Source: UBA4844 sp050943255
GTDB taxonomy: Bacteria; Bacillota; Syntrophomonadia; Syntrophomonadales; Syntrophomonadaceae
Assembly (NCBI GenBank): GCA_050943255.1
Contig: JBMNOV010000009.1
Span: forward strand, 1-51,719
Reading direction: 5' to 3'
Length of the DNA: 51,719 bases
Position numbers and translations under genes: made by a program
In this document: positions 32,931 through 41,621 of the stretch, piece after piece
Layout: the number at the start of each line of letters is the position of its first letter
How positions within the stretch are numbered: position 1 is the first letter of the stretch
Notes under the pieces: generated by a model
The model's input: the letters and a program-made list of their open reading frames with translations, nothing else
Told to the model about the DNA's origin: nothing
The model's database searches: none

Positions 32931-33962
32931 GTGAGTAGTCAAACACCCGAACAAATGATGGAGTATTTGTACAGTCTACCCGAACAATTTGCCCACATTC
33001 TTAAACTAGATTTTTCATTTTCTTCACGTTATCAAAAGAGTTATAAAAACATTGTTGTTTCTGGATTAGGCGGCTCAGCTATTGGCGGCGATATTTTACG
33101 GACTTATACCGTGAGCAAGGCTAAAATACCTGTTATAGTTGTACGGGACTATGACATACCGGGATTTGTTGATCAAGATACACTCTTCCTAGCAGTAAGT
33201 TATTCAGGTAATACCGAAGAAACACTTAGTGCTTATATCCAGGCAAGAAATAGGAATGCCTCAATAATTTGTATAACTACCGGCGGAAAACTTCGGGATC
33301 TTGCCCGTCAAGATGGCTATACTGTGGTCGAAATACCTTTCGGGCTGGTACCACGCGCAGCGACTGGTTACCTTTTTGCTCCGCTTGCTCTTCTCTTAGA
33401 AGCATTAGGAATAATAGAAGGAACTCGTAAGGAAATCGAGGAAACTGTAATGGTGTTACGACAGATGCGGATTAACCTTCAGGCAGAAGTTGAAATTCCC
33501 TCTAATCAAGCCCGGGTTATTGCCCGGCAAATTAAAGATTCACTCCCAGTTATTTGGGGTACTGCAGGGATATCAGAAGTTGCTGCTTTACGCTGGAAGG
33601 CACAAATAAATGAGAATGCTAAAAGTCCCGCTTTTTATAATGTTTTTCCCGAACTAAACCATAATGAAATTGTAGGCTTTGAAGCTCCTCAGCCTGTACT
33701 ATCTTCAATATCTTGTATCATATTAAGGGATCGGTTGGACCACGAACGGGTTAAGCGCCGTATCGAAATAAGTAAGGAAATAATTAAAGATCGGGTTAAG
33801 CATATTATAGAAGTGAGCAGCCAGGGTGAATCATATCTCGCCCGGTTTTATTCCCTGGTTTATATAGGAGATTATGCTAGTGTATATCTGGCTTTGGAAT
33901 ATGGCATAAATCCTACACCAGTTGCGGTTATCGATTATCTAAAAACAGAGCTAGCTAATTAA
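32931..33962 (+). CDS. bifunctional phosphoglucose/phosphomannose isomerase
   Basis: A 343-residue SIS-domain enzyme of the type first known from archaea, interconverting glucose-6-phosphate or mannose-6-phosphate with fructose-6-phosphate. The first SIS domain has VVSGLGGSAIGGDILRTY at about 42-59 and VSYSGNTEETLSAY at about 86-99. The second half has the HNEIVGFE motif containing catalytic His and Glu, typical of the family. It starts at GTG 32931 after AAGGGGG. Next to the ROK kinase it gives a short route from free hexose to fructose-6-phosphate. No conventional pgi is in the window, so it may be the cell's glucose-phosphate isomerase, although the rest of the genome is unseen. Confidence 0.88.
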   Translation: MSSQTPEQMMEYLYSLPEQFAHILKLDFSFSSRYQKSYKNIVVSGLGGSAIGGDILRTYTVSKAKIPVIVVRDYDIPGFVDQDTLFLAVSYSGNTEETLSAYIQARNRNASIICITTGGKLRDLARQDGYTVVEIPFGLVPRAATGYLFAPLALLLEALGIIEGTRKEIEETVMVLRQMRINLQAEVEIPSNQARVIARQIKDSLPVIWGTAGISEVAALRWKAQINENAKSPAFYNVFPELNHNEIVGFEAPQPVLSSISCIILRDRLDHERVKRRIEISKEIIKDRVKHIIEVSSQGESYLARFYSLVYIGDYASVYLALEYGINPTPVAVIDYLKTELAN

Positions 33963-33979
33963 TGTAGCAGCTCTGACTT

Positions 33980-34012
33980 AAAACCAGCCTAGTAAGCTGG
34001 TTTTATTTTTTT
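33980..34012 (+). terminator. intrinsic terminator after the isomerase gene
   Basis: AAAACCAGC at 33980-33988 pairs with GCTGGTTTT at 33996-34004 over a seven-base loop, followed by ATTTTTTT. Confidence 0.9.
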
Positions 34013-34106
34013 ACAATTGGCTAAAGTGAGTAATAACTGCACAAATTATTATAAAGGCAGGGGTTAGTCAAGGGAAGTAAAAATTTGGACAATCAGAGGT
34101 GTAATT

Positions 34107-34898
34107 ATGGAATTATACGGCGATTATCATACTCATTCTCGGCGAAGTGATGGCAAACAAGATGCAGAAGATATTATTCAAGCTGCCCGTCGGCGAGGAT
34201 TGAAAGAAGTTGCTATAACTGACCACGGACCCCTGGCGGCTGTAATTGGAGTAAGTGACGTCTATGAATATCTAATGTTACGGGACAAGCTTGATGCAAT
34301 AGCCGGAGAAGTTCCTGATATCAAGGTACTAGTAGGGGCGGAGGCTAATATTCGTGATCTAAAGGGAAGTCTGGATATACCTTCCGAAGTTACTGAAGAA
34401 TTGGATATTCTTATTGCTGGACTACATCCTTATACTCTTCCGACTTCGGCTCAAGATGGATGGGCATTGTTTATTCAGAACTCCCTGCGCCATTTGGGAC
34501 GGGGACAGCGGGAAAAAGCGGTTAACAATAATACTAAGGCTTGTGTTGAAGCGATAAACAATAATCCACAACTGGATATATTGTCTCATCCTGGCTTATT
34601 TTTTACAGTAGATATAGAAGAAGTGGCACAAGCTTGTGTGCGTAATGAGGTATTATTTGAAATAAATTGCGCTCACGAATATCCTGATATTTCTGCTATA
34701 ATGAAAGCAGAACATATCGGAGCGGATTTTATAATTAACAGTGATTCCCATTTTGAGGATACCGTTGGCAATCTTGATTATGGCATCAAAATGGTAGAAA
34801 AACTGAATATAGATCCCGAGCGGGTAGTAAACCGGCTTCAAGCAGGAGGCGGCTATACACAATGGGCAAAAAAGAAGAGAGGTTACACATTCTCATAA
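34107..34898 (+). CDS. PHP-domain metal-dependent phosphoesterase
   Basis: A 263-residue PHP-domain protein. Metal-binding motifs are seen: YGDYHTHSRRSDGK at residues 3-16 (first His pair), AITDHG at about 38-43, the LSHPGLFF His near 152, and INSDSHFED near 212, which supplies Asp and His. Relatives hydrolyse phosphate esters such as histidinol phosphate or short nucleotides; the substrate here is unknown. The stop codon lies inside rapZ, with an overlap of 37 bases, so the two are probably co-translated. Such a gene placed before rapZ-yvcK-whiA is a recurring arrangement in Clostridia, as far as I recall. Confidence 0.85.
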   Translation: MELYGDYHTHSRRSDGKQDAEDIIQAARRRGLKEVAITDHGPLAAVIGVSDVYEYLMLRDKLDAIAGEVPDIKVLVGAEANIRDLKGSLDIPSEVTEELDILIAGLHPYTLPTSAQDGWALFIQNSLRHLGRGQREKAVNNNTKACVEAINNNPQLDILSHPGLFFTVDIEEVAQACVRNEVLFEINCAHEYPDISAIMKAEHIGADFIINSDSHFEDTVGNLDYGIKMVEKLNIDPERVVNRLQAGGGYTQWAKKKRGYTFS

Positions 34899-35749
34899 TT
34901 ACCGGGCTTTCTGGGGCTGGCAAAACCCAGGTAATTAATTGCTTGGAGGATATGGGCTATTACTGTGTTGATAATCTACCCCCCGCATTACTGCCGAAAT
35001 TTGTTGAACTAAGCATGCAGTCTGAGGGAAGGGTGGATAAAGTTGCCTTGGTTATAGATGTCAGGGGTGGAGACTTTTTTACAGACTTATCCCAATCTTT
35101 AAATGAGCTGGAACAGTGCCGTATACCCTACGAAATTCTCTTCTTAGAGGCATCTGATGATGTTCTGGTACGACGCTTTAAAGAATCTAGACGTCGTCAT
35201 CCCTTGGCTGACCATAGACAGCTTCTGGAATCGATCCAGCTTGAGCGGAATATGCTGGAAGAACTGCGCGGACGTGCTAATTTAGTTATCGATACAAGCA
35301 CACTTTCTCCCCGACAACTCAAAGACAAATTACAGAACCTGTATAGTGGAGGCGATTTCTCCCAATTTACAGTTAATATCTTATCTTTTGGTTACAAGTG
35401 GGGTGTCCCCCTTGACTCTGATATTGTTATGGATGTTAGGTTTTTACCTAATCCTTTTTATGATCCTTCGATGTGCAAACTCACTGGGGAGGAGCCAAAA
35501 GTTATTGACTTTGTACTGGATTCCCCGATCACCAGGTCATTCTCTCGTCGATTTTTAAACTTATTAAAGTATCTAATACCCTACTATGTCCAGGAAGGTA
35601 AAACTAATCTTACAGTTGCTATAGGTTGTACCGGTGGTCAACATCGGTCAGTAGTTCTGGCTGATTATGCAGCTCAGCAACTCAAGAAGATGGGATATAA
35701 CGTTTTAGCTCGACATAGAGATGTTGCAAGATACAAAACAGAGGAGTAG
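34862..35749 (+). CDS. rapZ: RapZ/YvcJ, P-loop nucleotide-binding protein
   Basis: A 295-residue RapZ family protein. The N-terminal P-loop GLSGAGKTQ is at about 14-22, followed by DMGYYCVDNLPPALLPKF and VIDVRGGDFF. The C-terminal domain carries VAIGCTGGQHRSVVLADYAA, the conserved Cys/His region. In E. coli RapZ senses glucosamine-6-phosphate through small RNAs; in Gram-positives (YvcJ) it hydrolyses GTP and influences competence, and its partner is uncertain. It begins inside the PHP gene, with AGGAGG at 34844-34849 upstream, and its TAG abuts the yvcK start. The gene trio rapZ-yvcK-whiA is conserved in Firmicutes and Actinobacteria. Confidence 0.95.
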   Translation: MGKKEERLHILIITGLSGAGKTQVINCLEDMGYYCVDNLPPALLPKFVELSMQSEGRVDKVALVIDVRGGDFFTDLSQSLNELEQCRIPYEILFLEASDDVLVRRFKESRRRHPLADHRQLLESIQLERNMLEELRGRANLVIDTSTLSPRQLKDKLQNLYSGGDFSQFTVNILSFGYKWGVPLDSDIVMDVRFLPNPFYDPSMCKLTGEEPKVIDFVLDSPITRSFSRRFLNLLKYLIPYYVQEGKTNLTVAIGCTGGQHRSVVLADYAAQQLKKMGYNVLARHRDVARYKTEE

Positions 35750-36715
35750 ATGACTGGTATGTATGAACCAGGAATAGTTGTAATTGGTGGTGGTACCGGT
35801 CTCTCGGTATTACTTAAGGGGTTAAAGAAATATACATCGAGGCTTACAGCAGTAGTAACTGTAAGTGATGATGGGGGCAGTTCAGGAAGACTGCGGACAG
35901 AGCTTGGAGTTCTGCCGCCTGGAGATGTTCGTAATTGTTTGGTGGCTCTTGCGGAAACGGAAACACTTATGGATCGCGTTTTTCAACATCGTTTTCGGCA
36001 AGAAGGTAGTTTACAGGGTCATAATTTAGGCAACTTACTGCTAGCGGCAATGACAGAAATTACTGGGGATTTTATATCAGCTATTCGCGAAGTAAGCAAG
36101 GTACTTGCAGTAAGGGGAAAGGTGGTTCCTGCTACTCTGGAAGCAGTTACCTTGGGTGCGATAATGGCAGATGGTACCCGGGTAACTGGTGAAACAGCTA
36201 TACGTGCCTGTGGTGAAAAAATACAGGAGGTTTTCTTAGTGCCGGAATGCCATCCAGTACCTGAAACCCTGGAGGCTATTAAAGAAGCTGATGCAATAAT
36301 TATTGGTCCAGGAAGTCTTTATACTAGTATTATTCCTAACCTTTTGGTGAAAGGCATAAGTGAAGCCATTGCGTTATCCCCGGCAGTGAAATTTTATGTT
36401 AGTAATATCATGACAGAGAAAGGGGAAACTGATGATTTTACGGCTGCCGATCACTTGGAGGCAATCATTAGGCATAGCGGTTGGAGTCTAATTGAATATG
36501 CCATAATTAACTGTGGCAAAATTGACGGTTATAGATTAAGACGCTACCAGGAGGAAAAGGCCATACCAGTCAAACCGGCGCGGGAAACAATTGCTCAAAT
36601 GGGTATAAAACTAATAGAAAGGGATTTAGTATCACATACTGATGTGGCTTGGCATGACGCTGGAAAGCTGGCTAAAGTGATCATGGAATCCTTAGCAACA
36701 GTCAAAAAAAGATAA
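35750..36715 (+). CDS. yvcK: YvcK, gluconeogenesis/cell-wall factor (CofD-like fold)
   Basis: A 321-residue YvcK/GlmR. The N-terminal nucleotide-sugar site VVIGGGTGLSVLLKGLK is at about 10-26, followed by SDDGGSSGRLRTELGVLPPG at about 44-63 and GHNLGNLLLAAMTEI. In B. subtilis this protein binds UDP-GlcNAc and is needed for growth on gluconeogenic carbon sources and correct cell shape. It resembles CofD but lacks a coenzyme F420 context here. The ATG follows the rapZ stop directly; a second ATG nine bases on is also possible. GAGGAG in the end of rapZ serves as the ribosome site. Confidence 0.94.
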   Translation: MTGMYEPGIVVIGGGTGLSVLLKGLKKYTSRLTAVVTVSDDGGSSGRLRTELGVLPPGDVRNCLVALAETETLMDRVFQHRFRQEGSLQGHNLGNLLLAAMTEITGDFISAIREVSKVLAVRGKVVPATLEAVTLGAIMADGTRVTGETAIRACGEKIQEVFLVPECHPVPETLEAIKEADAIIIGPGSLYTSIIPNLLVKGISEAIALSPAVKFYVSNIMTEKGETDDFTAADHLEAIIRHSGWSLIEYAIINCGKIDGYRLRRYQEEKAIPVKPARETIAQMGIKLIERDLVSHTDVAWHDAGKLAKVIMESLATVKKR

Positions 36716-36892
36716 ATTTTTAATCGAACCATTATATTTAAAGAATCTAAAAGGGGAGTTGTAGGAAAACTTAAAAAGTAATTAACCCTAAAACTATAGT
36801 ATTAATGCGGAAATATGGCGAACCTGGGCAGGTAAATGTGCATCGTTGTAAATTTGATAATGTGTTCTAACGAATGAGAGGTAATTTATATC

Positions 36893-37834
36893 ATGAGTTT
36901 TTCTCACGATGTAAGAAATGAGCTCGCACGGGTGATACCTGAAAAAGAATGTTGTCGTAAAGCTGAGCTTTTAGGTCTAATACAAACCGGAGCAGTGGTA
37001 ATTAATGCTGGGGAGGAGAAAAGTGCTCTTAATTTACAAGCTCTCAATGCAGCTACTGCCCGTAAAATATTTAAGCTTATGAAAGAAAGCTTTGGGCTCC
37101 AGTCTACTGTTCGTATAGAAAAACGTAAGCATTTTTCGAAAACCAGGATATATGAAGTTATTACGGAACTATTTAGTAACCGGGATTTTCCTATATTACA
37201 GGAATTACAACTTATAAGTGCCGATAAACCTAATAAAGAGGTTAATCTAGATATTCTTGGTAAAACATGCTGTAAGAGATCGTATTTACGGGGAATTTTT
37301 TTAAGCCGTGGATTTATTAACCGCCCTGAAGGAGAATATCATTTAGAAATAGTATTTAATGATGAAAGACTATTATTAAAGGTGCAAAAAATACTGAATC
37401 GTTTTCAAATAAAAACTCGTAGTTTTCAAAGGAAAAATAATTTGGTTTTATACATTAAAGAAAGCGATAAGATAAGTGATTTCCTACGGGTGGTAGGTGC
37501 CAACAGGGCATTATTGAATTTTGAAAATGTACGTATAATAAAGTCGATGCGTAATACTGTAAATCGTCAGGTAAACTGTGAGACAGCTAACTTGGCTAAG
37601 ACTATTGACGCATCAGTTCGACAAATAGACTTAATCAAAAGAGCCATGCAGAAGGAAGGTTGGACTAGCTTGCCATCACATCTCAAAGAACTGGCTATCC
37701 TGCGTACCAACTATCCTGACTATACCTTAAGGGAATTAGGAGAGATGACTAACCCTAAGCTAAGTAAGCCAGGGGTTGCTTATCGCATGCGTAAATTAGA
37801 AAAAATAGCTGAAAAAATTATAGATGAATATTAA
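36893..37834 (+). CDS. whiA: WhiA, DNA-binding protein
   Basis: A 313-residue WhiA. The N-terminal part resembles LAGLIDADG homing endonucleases without nuclease activity (ECCRKAELLGLIQTGAVVIN, then CKRSYLRGIFLSRGFINRPE). The C-terminal helix-turn-helix is at about 215-305 (LPSHLKELAILRTNYPDYTL and LRELGEMTNPKLSKPGVAYR). It controls sporulation genes in Streptomyces and chromosome segregation and division in Bacillus. The usual neighbour crh is not seen after it; rpoN follows instead. About 175 bases without a gene separate it from yvcK, and I see no clear element there. GAGAGGT precedes the ATG. Confidence 0.94.
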   Translation: MSFSHDVRNELARVIPEKECCRKAELLGLIQTGAVVINAGEEKSALNLQALNAATARKIFKLMKESFGLQSTVRIEKRKHFSKTRIYEVITELFSNRDFPILQELQLISADKPNKEVNLDILGKTCCKRSYLRGIFLSRGFINRPEGEYHLEIVFNDERLLLKVQKILNRFQIKTRSFQRKNNLVLYIKESDKISDFLRVVGANRALLNFENVRIIKSMRNTVNRQVNCETANLAKTIDASVRQIDLIKRAMQKEGWTSLPSHLKELAILRTNYPDYTLRELGEMTNPKLSKPGVAYRMRKLEKIAEKIIDEY

Positions 37835-37892
37835 TAGTACGCACTTACAAATATGGGGATCAAATTGTAGGAGAATGAAAGGGGGATCTGCA

Positions 37893-39272
37893 ATGCGTTT
37901 AACCCATAATATTTTTCTTGAACAACAACAAAGGTTACTTATGACGCCAGAATTGCGACAGGCGATCGCTATTCTGCAGATGTCTACCCTGGAGTTAAGT
38001 GAGTATATACAAAAAGAGTTGGAGGAGAACCCCTTTTTAGAGGAGCGAGAAGAACTAGGCGAAGCCGAGAGGCAAAATACAGAAGGTGATAGTGGCAAAA
38101 TCCAAGAATGGTTAGACTTTTTCCATGATCGGGATATAGGCTATATTCCAAAAGAAATCGAGGAAGAAAAGTCATACGATAATTTCCTGACCCGCCGTCC
38201 CAGCCTTTATGAACACCTTGAATTTCAACTTCATGTTGCCAGCAAAAAAGAAGATGATTTGGCCGTAGGTGCTTATCTGATTGGGAGTATCGATAAAAAT
38301 GGATATCTCTGTGTAGATTTGGACGAAGTAGCCCTTAAACTAAATGTAAGTCGAACCAAAGTTGATGAGGCTTTAACACTAATTCAGTCTTTTCACCCCC
38401 ACGGGGTTGGGGCTATGGATTTGGCAGAATGCCTTTTATTACAGCTGCGCCATTATGGAAAAGAAACTGAAATTGCTAACAAAATAATAAATAGTCATTT
38501 AGAGGATCTCGCCCGGGGCAGGCTTAACAAAATTGCTCAGATACTTTCGGTCCCAGTACAGCAGGTTCAAGAGGTATGTGACTTAATTAGAACCCTTGAT
38601 CCCAAACCGGGATTGCAATACAGTAATAATAACGAAATTAAATATATACTTCCAGATGTTTTTGTCGAAAAGGTGGAAGGGGAATACATCGTTATAGTAA
38701 ATGACACTAATTTCCCTCGCCTGAAAATAAATCAAGTGTATGAAAGCATTTTGCGCCAACCTAATACGTTTCCCCAGGATGCCAGGAAATACTTAGAAGA
38801 AAAAATGGGTTCTGCGATCTGGTTAATTCGTAGTATTGAACAAAGGCGCATGACCCTGTATAAAGTAGCCCGGTGCATAGTTGATATTCAGACTGACTTT
38901 CTTAATTTCGGGGTGGAATATATGAAACCTCTAAATCTAAGACAGGTAGCAGAGATAATTGAGGTGCACGAATCCACGGTAAGCCGAGCTACTACCAACA
39001 AATATATTCAAACTCCGCAGGGATTATTTGAATTAAAATATTTTTTTAGTGCTGGGGTTAAAATGGATTGTAGTAGCCAGAAAATTTCCGCTAAAAGTAT
39101 TAAGCACATGGTGGAGGAAATAATAGCTCAAGAAGATCAAACCAAGCCCTTGAGTGATGATGCTATTGCTAAGATTCTGAATAATAAAGGTATACAAATA
39201 TCGCGCCGGACAATTGCTAAATACCGGCAGGAATTAGGTATATTATCGGCAATGGCACGCAAGCGTTATTAG
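37893..39272 (+). CDS. rpoN: RpoN, RNA polymerase sigma-54
   Basis: A 459-residue sigma-54. Region I, which binds activators, is the N-terminal Gln/Leu-rich stretch (FLEQQQRLLMTPELRQAIAI and LQMSTLELSEYIQKELEENP, residues 7-47). It is followed by an acidic region, the core-binding domain, and a helix-turn-helix around 360-380 (LRQVAEIIEVHESTVSRATT). The C-terminal RpoN box SRRTIAKYRQEL is at about 437-448 and reads the -24 element. The ATG at 37893 is chosen for GAAAGGGGG upstream; an earlier in-frame start overlaps whiA. Its position before cggR matches Listeria-type order. No bacterial enhancer-binding activator is in the window. Confidence 0.95.
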   Translation: MRLTHNIFLEQQQRLLMTPELRQAIAILQMSTLELSEYIQKELEENPFLEEREELGEAERQNTEGDSGKIQEWLDFFHDRDIGYIPKEIEEEKSYDNFLTRRPSLYEHLEFQLHVASKKEDDLAVGAYLIGSIDKNGYLCVDLDEVALKLNVSRTKVDEALTLIQSFHPHGVGAMDLAECLLLQLRHYGKETEIANKIINSHLEDLARGRLNKIAQILSVPVQQVQEVCDLIRTLDPKPGLQYSNNNEIKYILPDVFVEKVEGEYIVIVNDTNFPRLKINQVYESILRQPNTFPQDARKYLEEKMGSAIWLIRSIEQRRMTLYKVARCIVDIQTDFLNFGVEYMKPLNLRQVAEIIEVHESTVSRATTNKYIQTPQGLFELKYFFSAGVKMDCSSQKISAKSIKHMVEEIIAQEDQTKPLSDDAIAKILNNKGIQISRRTIAKYRQELGILSAMARKRY

Positions 39273-39284
39273 CATAAGTACAAT

Positions 39285-39318
39285 AGGATGGTTCTTATAC
39301 TTAATTAGGAATCATCCT
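39285..39318 (+). terminator. hairpin after rpoN, no U tract
   Basis: AGGATGGTTC at 39285-39294 pairs with GAATCATCCT at 39309-39318, with one G-U pair. No run of T follows, so it may be an RNA-stabilising end or processing structure rather than a standard terminator. Confidence 0.45.
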
Positions 39319-39391
39319 AAACTTATCTGCTAAACTATATGCTTTTTCCTATGGTCATTGCATACATCATTTTTCTTCATTTGTGATATGA

Positions 39392-39460
39392 TATAATAAC
39401 TAGTGATATATTTTTTGAAATCGTTGGGACATTTTTGCCCCCGGCATAAAATTTTGTCCC
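39392..39460 (+). promoter_or_regulatory. cggR promoter region and candidate CggR operator
   Basis: A perfect -10 box TATAAT lies at 39392-39397 in very AT-rich DNA, with no clear -35. Between it and the cggR start is an inverted repeat, GGGACA at 39426-39431 and TGTCCC at 39455-39460. B. subtilis CggR binds repeats of the form CGGGAC-N6-TGTC in the same position, between promoter and cggR. The match is partial: both half-sites are present but the internal ones are degenerate. Confidence 0.5.
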
Positions 39461-39474
39461 TGCAAGGATAATTT

Positions 39475-40494
39475 ATGGATAAAATTTTTTCTTTATTGGA
39501 ACAATTCGCACCTGATACCCTGGAAATAATACGCATTAGGTATCAAGTTTTGCGCCAGGTTATGCACCGGCAGCCGGTTGGCAGGAGGCAATTGGCCAGG
39601 GAGCTAAGCCTTAGCGAAAGAGCAGTGCGCAATGAAATAGACTTATTAAAAGAGAGAGGTATACTTCATATTACCCCAGCAGGGATTTATCTAGCTGGTA
39701 CCGGGGAAAAAATGCTTGGGTATATTGATAATATAATACCGTTTTTGTATCAAACTCAAACATTAGCGGAAGAACTTAAACGCCAACTTAATATAGCTGA
39801 GGCAATTGTGGTGCCGGGAGATTCCTATTTTGATCCCCTGGCCAAGAAGGATTTAGGACGGGCAGCAGCACGTTATCTTAAAAAAATAATATACCCTTCA
39901 TGTACTCTGGCGGTTACTGGAGGTACTACCTTGGCGGAAATGGCTGATGCTATGGGTTCAGGTATGTATTTGCCAGACGTTATGGTAGTACCAGCTCGGG
40001 GAGGGTTAGGCGAGGAAATGGAGCAACAGGCAGGGACTATTGCTGCTAAAATAGCTAAGGCTATTGGCGGTCAGTACCGTTTACTGCATATTCCGGATAA
40101 CCTTGAGGAAGGTACAGTAGAAATCTTAAAAAAAGATTATCATATTGCCCGGGTAGTTAATAATATTAAGGCCAGCAATATATTAGTACATGGGATTGGT
40201 TCAGCTATAGAAATGGCTAATCGCCGTTGTTTAACGACTGCAGAAATTGAGTTTTTAAAAGAAAAAAAAGCGGTAGGTGAAGCTCTTAGATATTATTTTG
40301 ACAGAGGGGGCAAAATAGTATACGAGGTTGCTGGGATTGGTTTAGAATTTGGCGACTTAAAGAATATTGAAATAAAGATCGCTGTTGCCGGAGGTAGTAA
40401 TAAAGCCCAGGCAATTAAGGCGGTGGTAAGCAACCGGCAAGAAAGTGCTCTCATTACAGATGTGGGAGCAGCTAAAGAAATTATAAAGGAATAA
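39475..40494 (+). CDS. cggR: CggR, central glycolytic gene repressor (SorC family)
   Basis: A 339-residue SorC/DeoR-type regulator. The N-terminal winged helix (about 30-65, with RRQLARELSLSERAVRNEID) reads DNA. The C-terminal sugar-phosphate domain has the LAVTGGTTLAEMADAMGSGM motif at about 143-162 and ALITDVGAAKEIIK at the end. In B. subtilis CggR represses the gapA operon, and fructose-1,6-bisphosphate lifts repression. It is the first gene of the cluster with gap, pgk, tpiA, gpmI and eno, as in the known operon. A candidate operator lies 15 bases before the start codon. AAGGA precedes the ATG at 39475. Confidence 0.95.
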   Translation: MDKIFSLLEQFAPDTLEIIRIRYQVLRQVMHRQPVGRRQLARELSLSERAVRNEIDLLKERGILHITPAGIYLAGTGEKMLGYIDNIIPFLYQTQTLAEELKRQLNIAEAIVVPGDSYFDPLAKKDLGRAAARYLKKIIYPSCTLAVTGGTTLAEMADAMGSGMYLPDVMVVPARGGLGEEMEQQAGTIAAKIAKAIGGQYRLLHIPDNLEEGTVEILKKDYHIARVVNNIKASNILVHGIGSAIEMANRRCLTTAEIEFLKEKKAVGEALRYYFDRGGKIVYEVAGIGLEFGDLKNIEIKIAVAGGSNKAQAIKAVVSNRQESALITDVGAAKEIIKE

Positions 40495-40518
40495 TTATTT
40501 AGGGAAGGATGATAGTTG

Positions 40519-41529
40519 GTGTCCACAAAAATTGCAATTAACGGTTTTGGGAGAATCGGGAGACTGGTAACCAGAATAGCCCTGGGAAGAAAAGACCTCG
40601 AAATAGTTGCGGTAAATGATCTAGGTAAAGCTGAATCTAATGCCCATCTTTTTAAGTATGATACAATACACGGCATTTTTCCAGGAGAAGTTAAAGCGGA
40701 TAACGACTACATTTTGATTGATGGCCAAAAAATACACTATATATCAAATAAAGACCCGGAACAATTACCCTGGGCTCAATTGGGGGTAGAAGTGGTAGTT
40801 GAAGCGAGTGGAGCTTTTCGGACCCGGGAAAAGGCGGCCAAACATTTAAAGGCAGGGGCTAAAAAAGTAGTTATTACTGCACCAGGCAAAGGGGTTGACC
40901 TTACTATGGTAATGGGCGTAAACCAGGATAAATACCGGCCTGAGTATGATGTAGTGTCAAATGCTTCCTGTACAACTAACTGCTTGGCTCCAGTAGCTAA
41001 AGTATTAATTGAAAGTTTTGGTATAGTTAAGGGATTGATGAATACTATCCATTCTTATACCAATGACCAGCGTATTCTGGATTTAGCACATGATGATCTA
41101 AGAAGAGCGCGGGCGGCAGCCCTTTCCATTGTTCCAACATCAACCGGTGCAGCCAGTGCGGTTGGTCTGGTTATTCCGGAACTTAAAGGTAAGCTTGATG
41201 GTATGGCGACCAGAGTACCTACCCCTAACGTATCCTTAGTTGATCTAACGGTTGAGCTCGACAAGCCAGCTACAGTTGATCAAATTAATAATGCTTTTAA
41301 AGAAGCCAGTGAGACTTATCTAAAAGGGATACTAAAGTACAGTGAGGAACCATTAGTTTCCAGTGATTACCGGGGTGAAAGTAATTCTTCCATTGTTGAT
41401 GGACTTTTAACTATGATGTCAGGTGACCATATGGCCAAGATAATTGCCTGGTATGATAATGAATGGGGTTATTCATGCCGGGTTGTTGATGTAGTTGAAT
41501 ATATAGCTAAAAAATCTAACAAACTTTAA
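40519..41529 (+). CDS. gap: GapA, glyceraldehyde-3-phosphate dehydrogenase
   Basis: A 336-residue phosphorylating GAPDH. The NAD-binding motif AINGFGRIGRLVTR is near residues 6-19, and VNDLG follows the second strand, as in NAD-preferring enzymes. The catalytic cysteine is C151 in SNASCTTNCLAPV, with the helper His later in the chain. It converts glyceraldehyde-3-phosphate to 1,3-bisphosphoglycerate. GTG 40519 gives MSTKIAINGFG; a TTG three bases before is equally in frame, and the AAGGA upstream cannot decide between them firmly. The order after cggR is that of the glycolytic operon in Bacillus. Confidence 0.97.
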   Translation: MSTKIAINGFGRIGRLVTRIALGRKDLEIVAVNDLGKAESNAHLFKYDTIHGIFPGEVKADNDYILIDGQKIHYISNKDPEQLPWAQLGVEVVVEASGAFRTREKAAKHLKAGAKKVVITAPGKGVDLTMVMGVNQDKYRPEYDVVSNASCTTNCLAPVAKVLIESFGIVKGLMNTIHSYTNDQRILDLAHDDLRRARAAALSIVPTSTGAASAVGLVIPELKGKLDGMATRVPTPNVSLVDLTVELDKPATVDQINNAFKEASETYLKGILKYSEEPLVSSDYRGESNSSIVDGLLTMMSGDHMAKIIAWYDNEWGYSCRVVDVVEYIAKKSNKL

Positions 41530-41621
41530 GTAAAGGATATATCCTAATCATGAACTCAATACTCTTACTTTTATTAGGAATGGCAGTTAAAAATCTGTAA
41601 TTAACTCTGGAGGTGTGTTAC

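Noticed and set aside
39415..39445. Possible sigma-54 promoter before cggR (GG...TTGC pattern in the GGGACATTTTTGC stretch)
   Set aside because: The spacing between GG and GC is 9 bases or fewer instead of the strict 10, and the half-site is better explained as part of a CggR-type operator.
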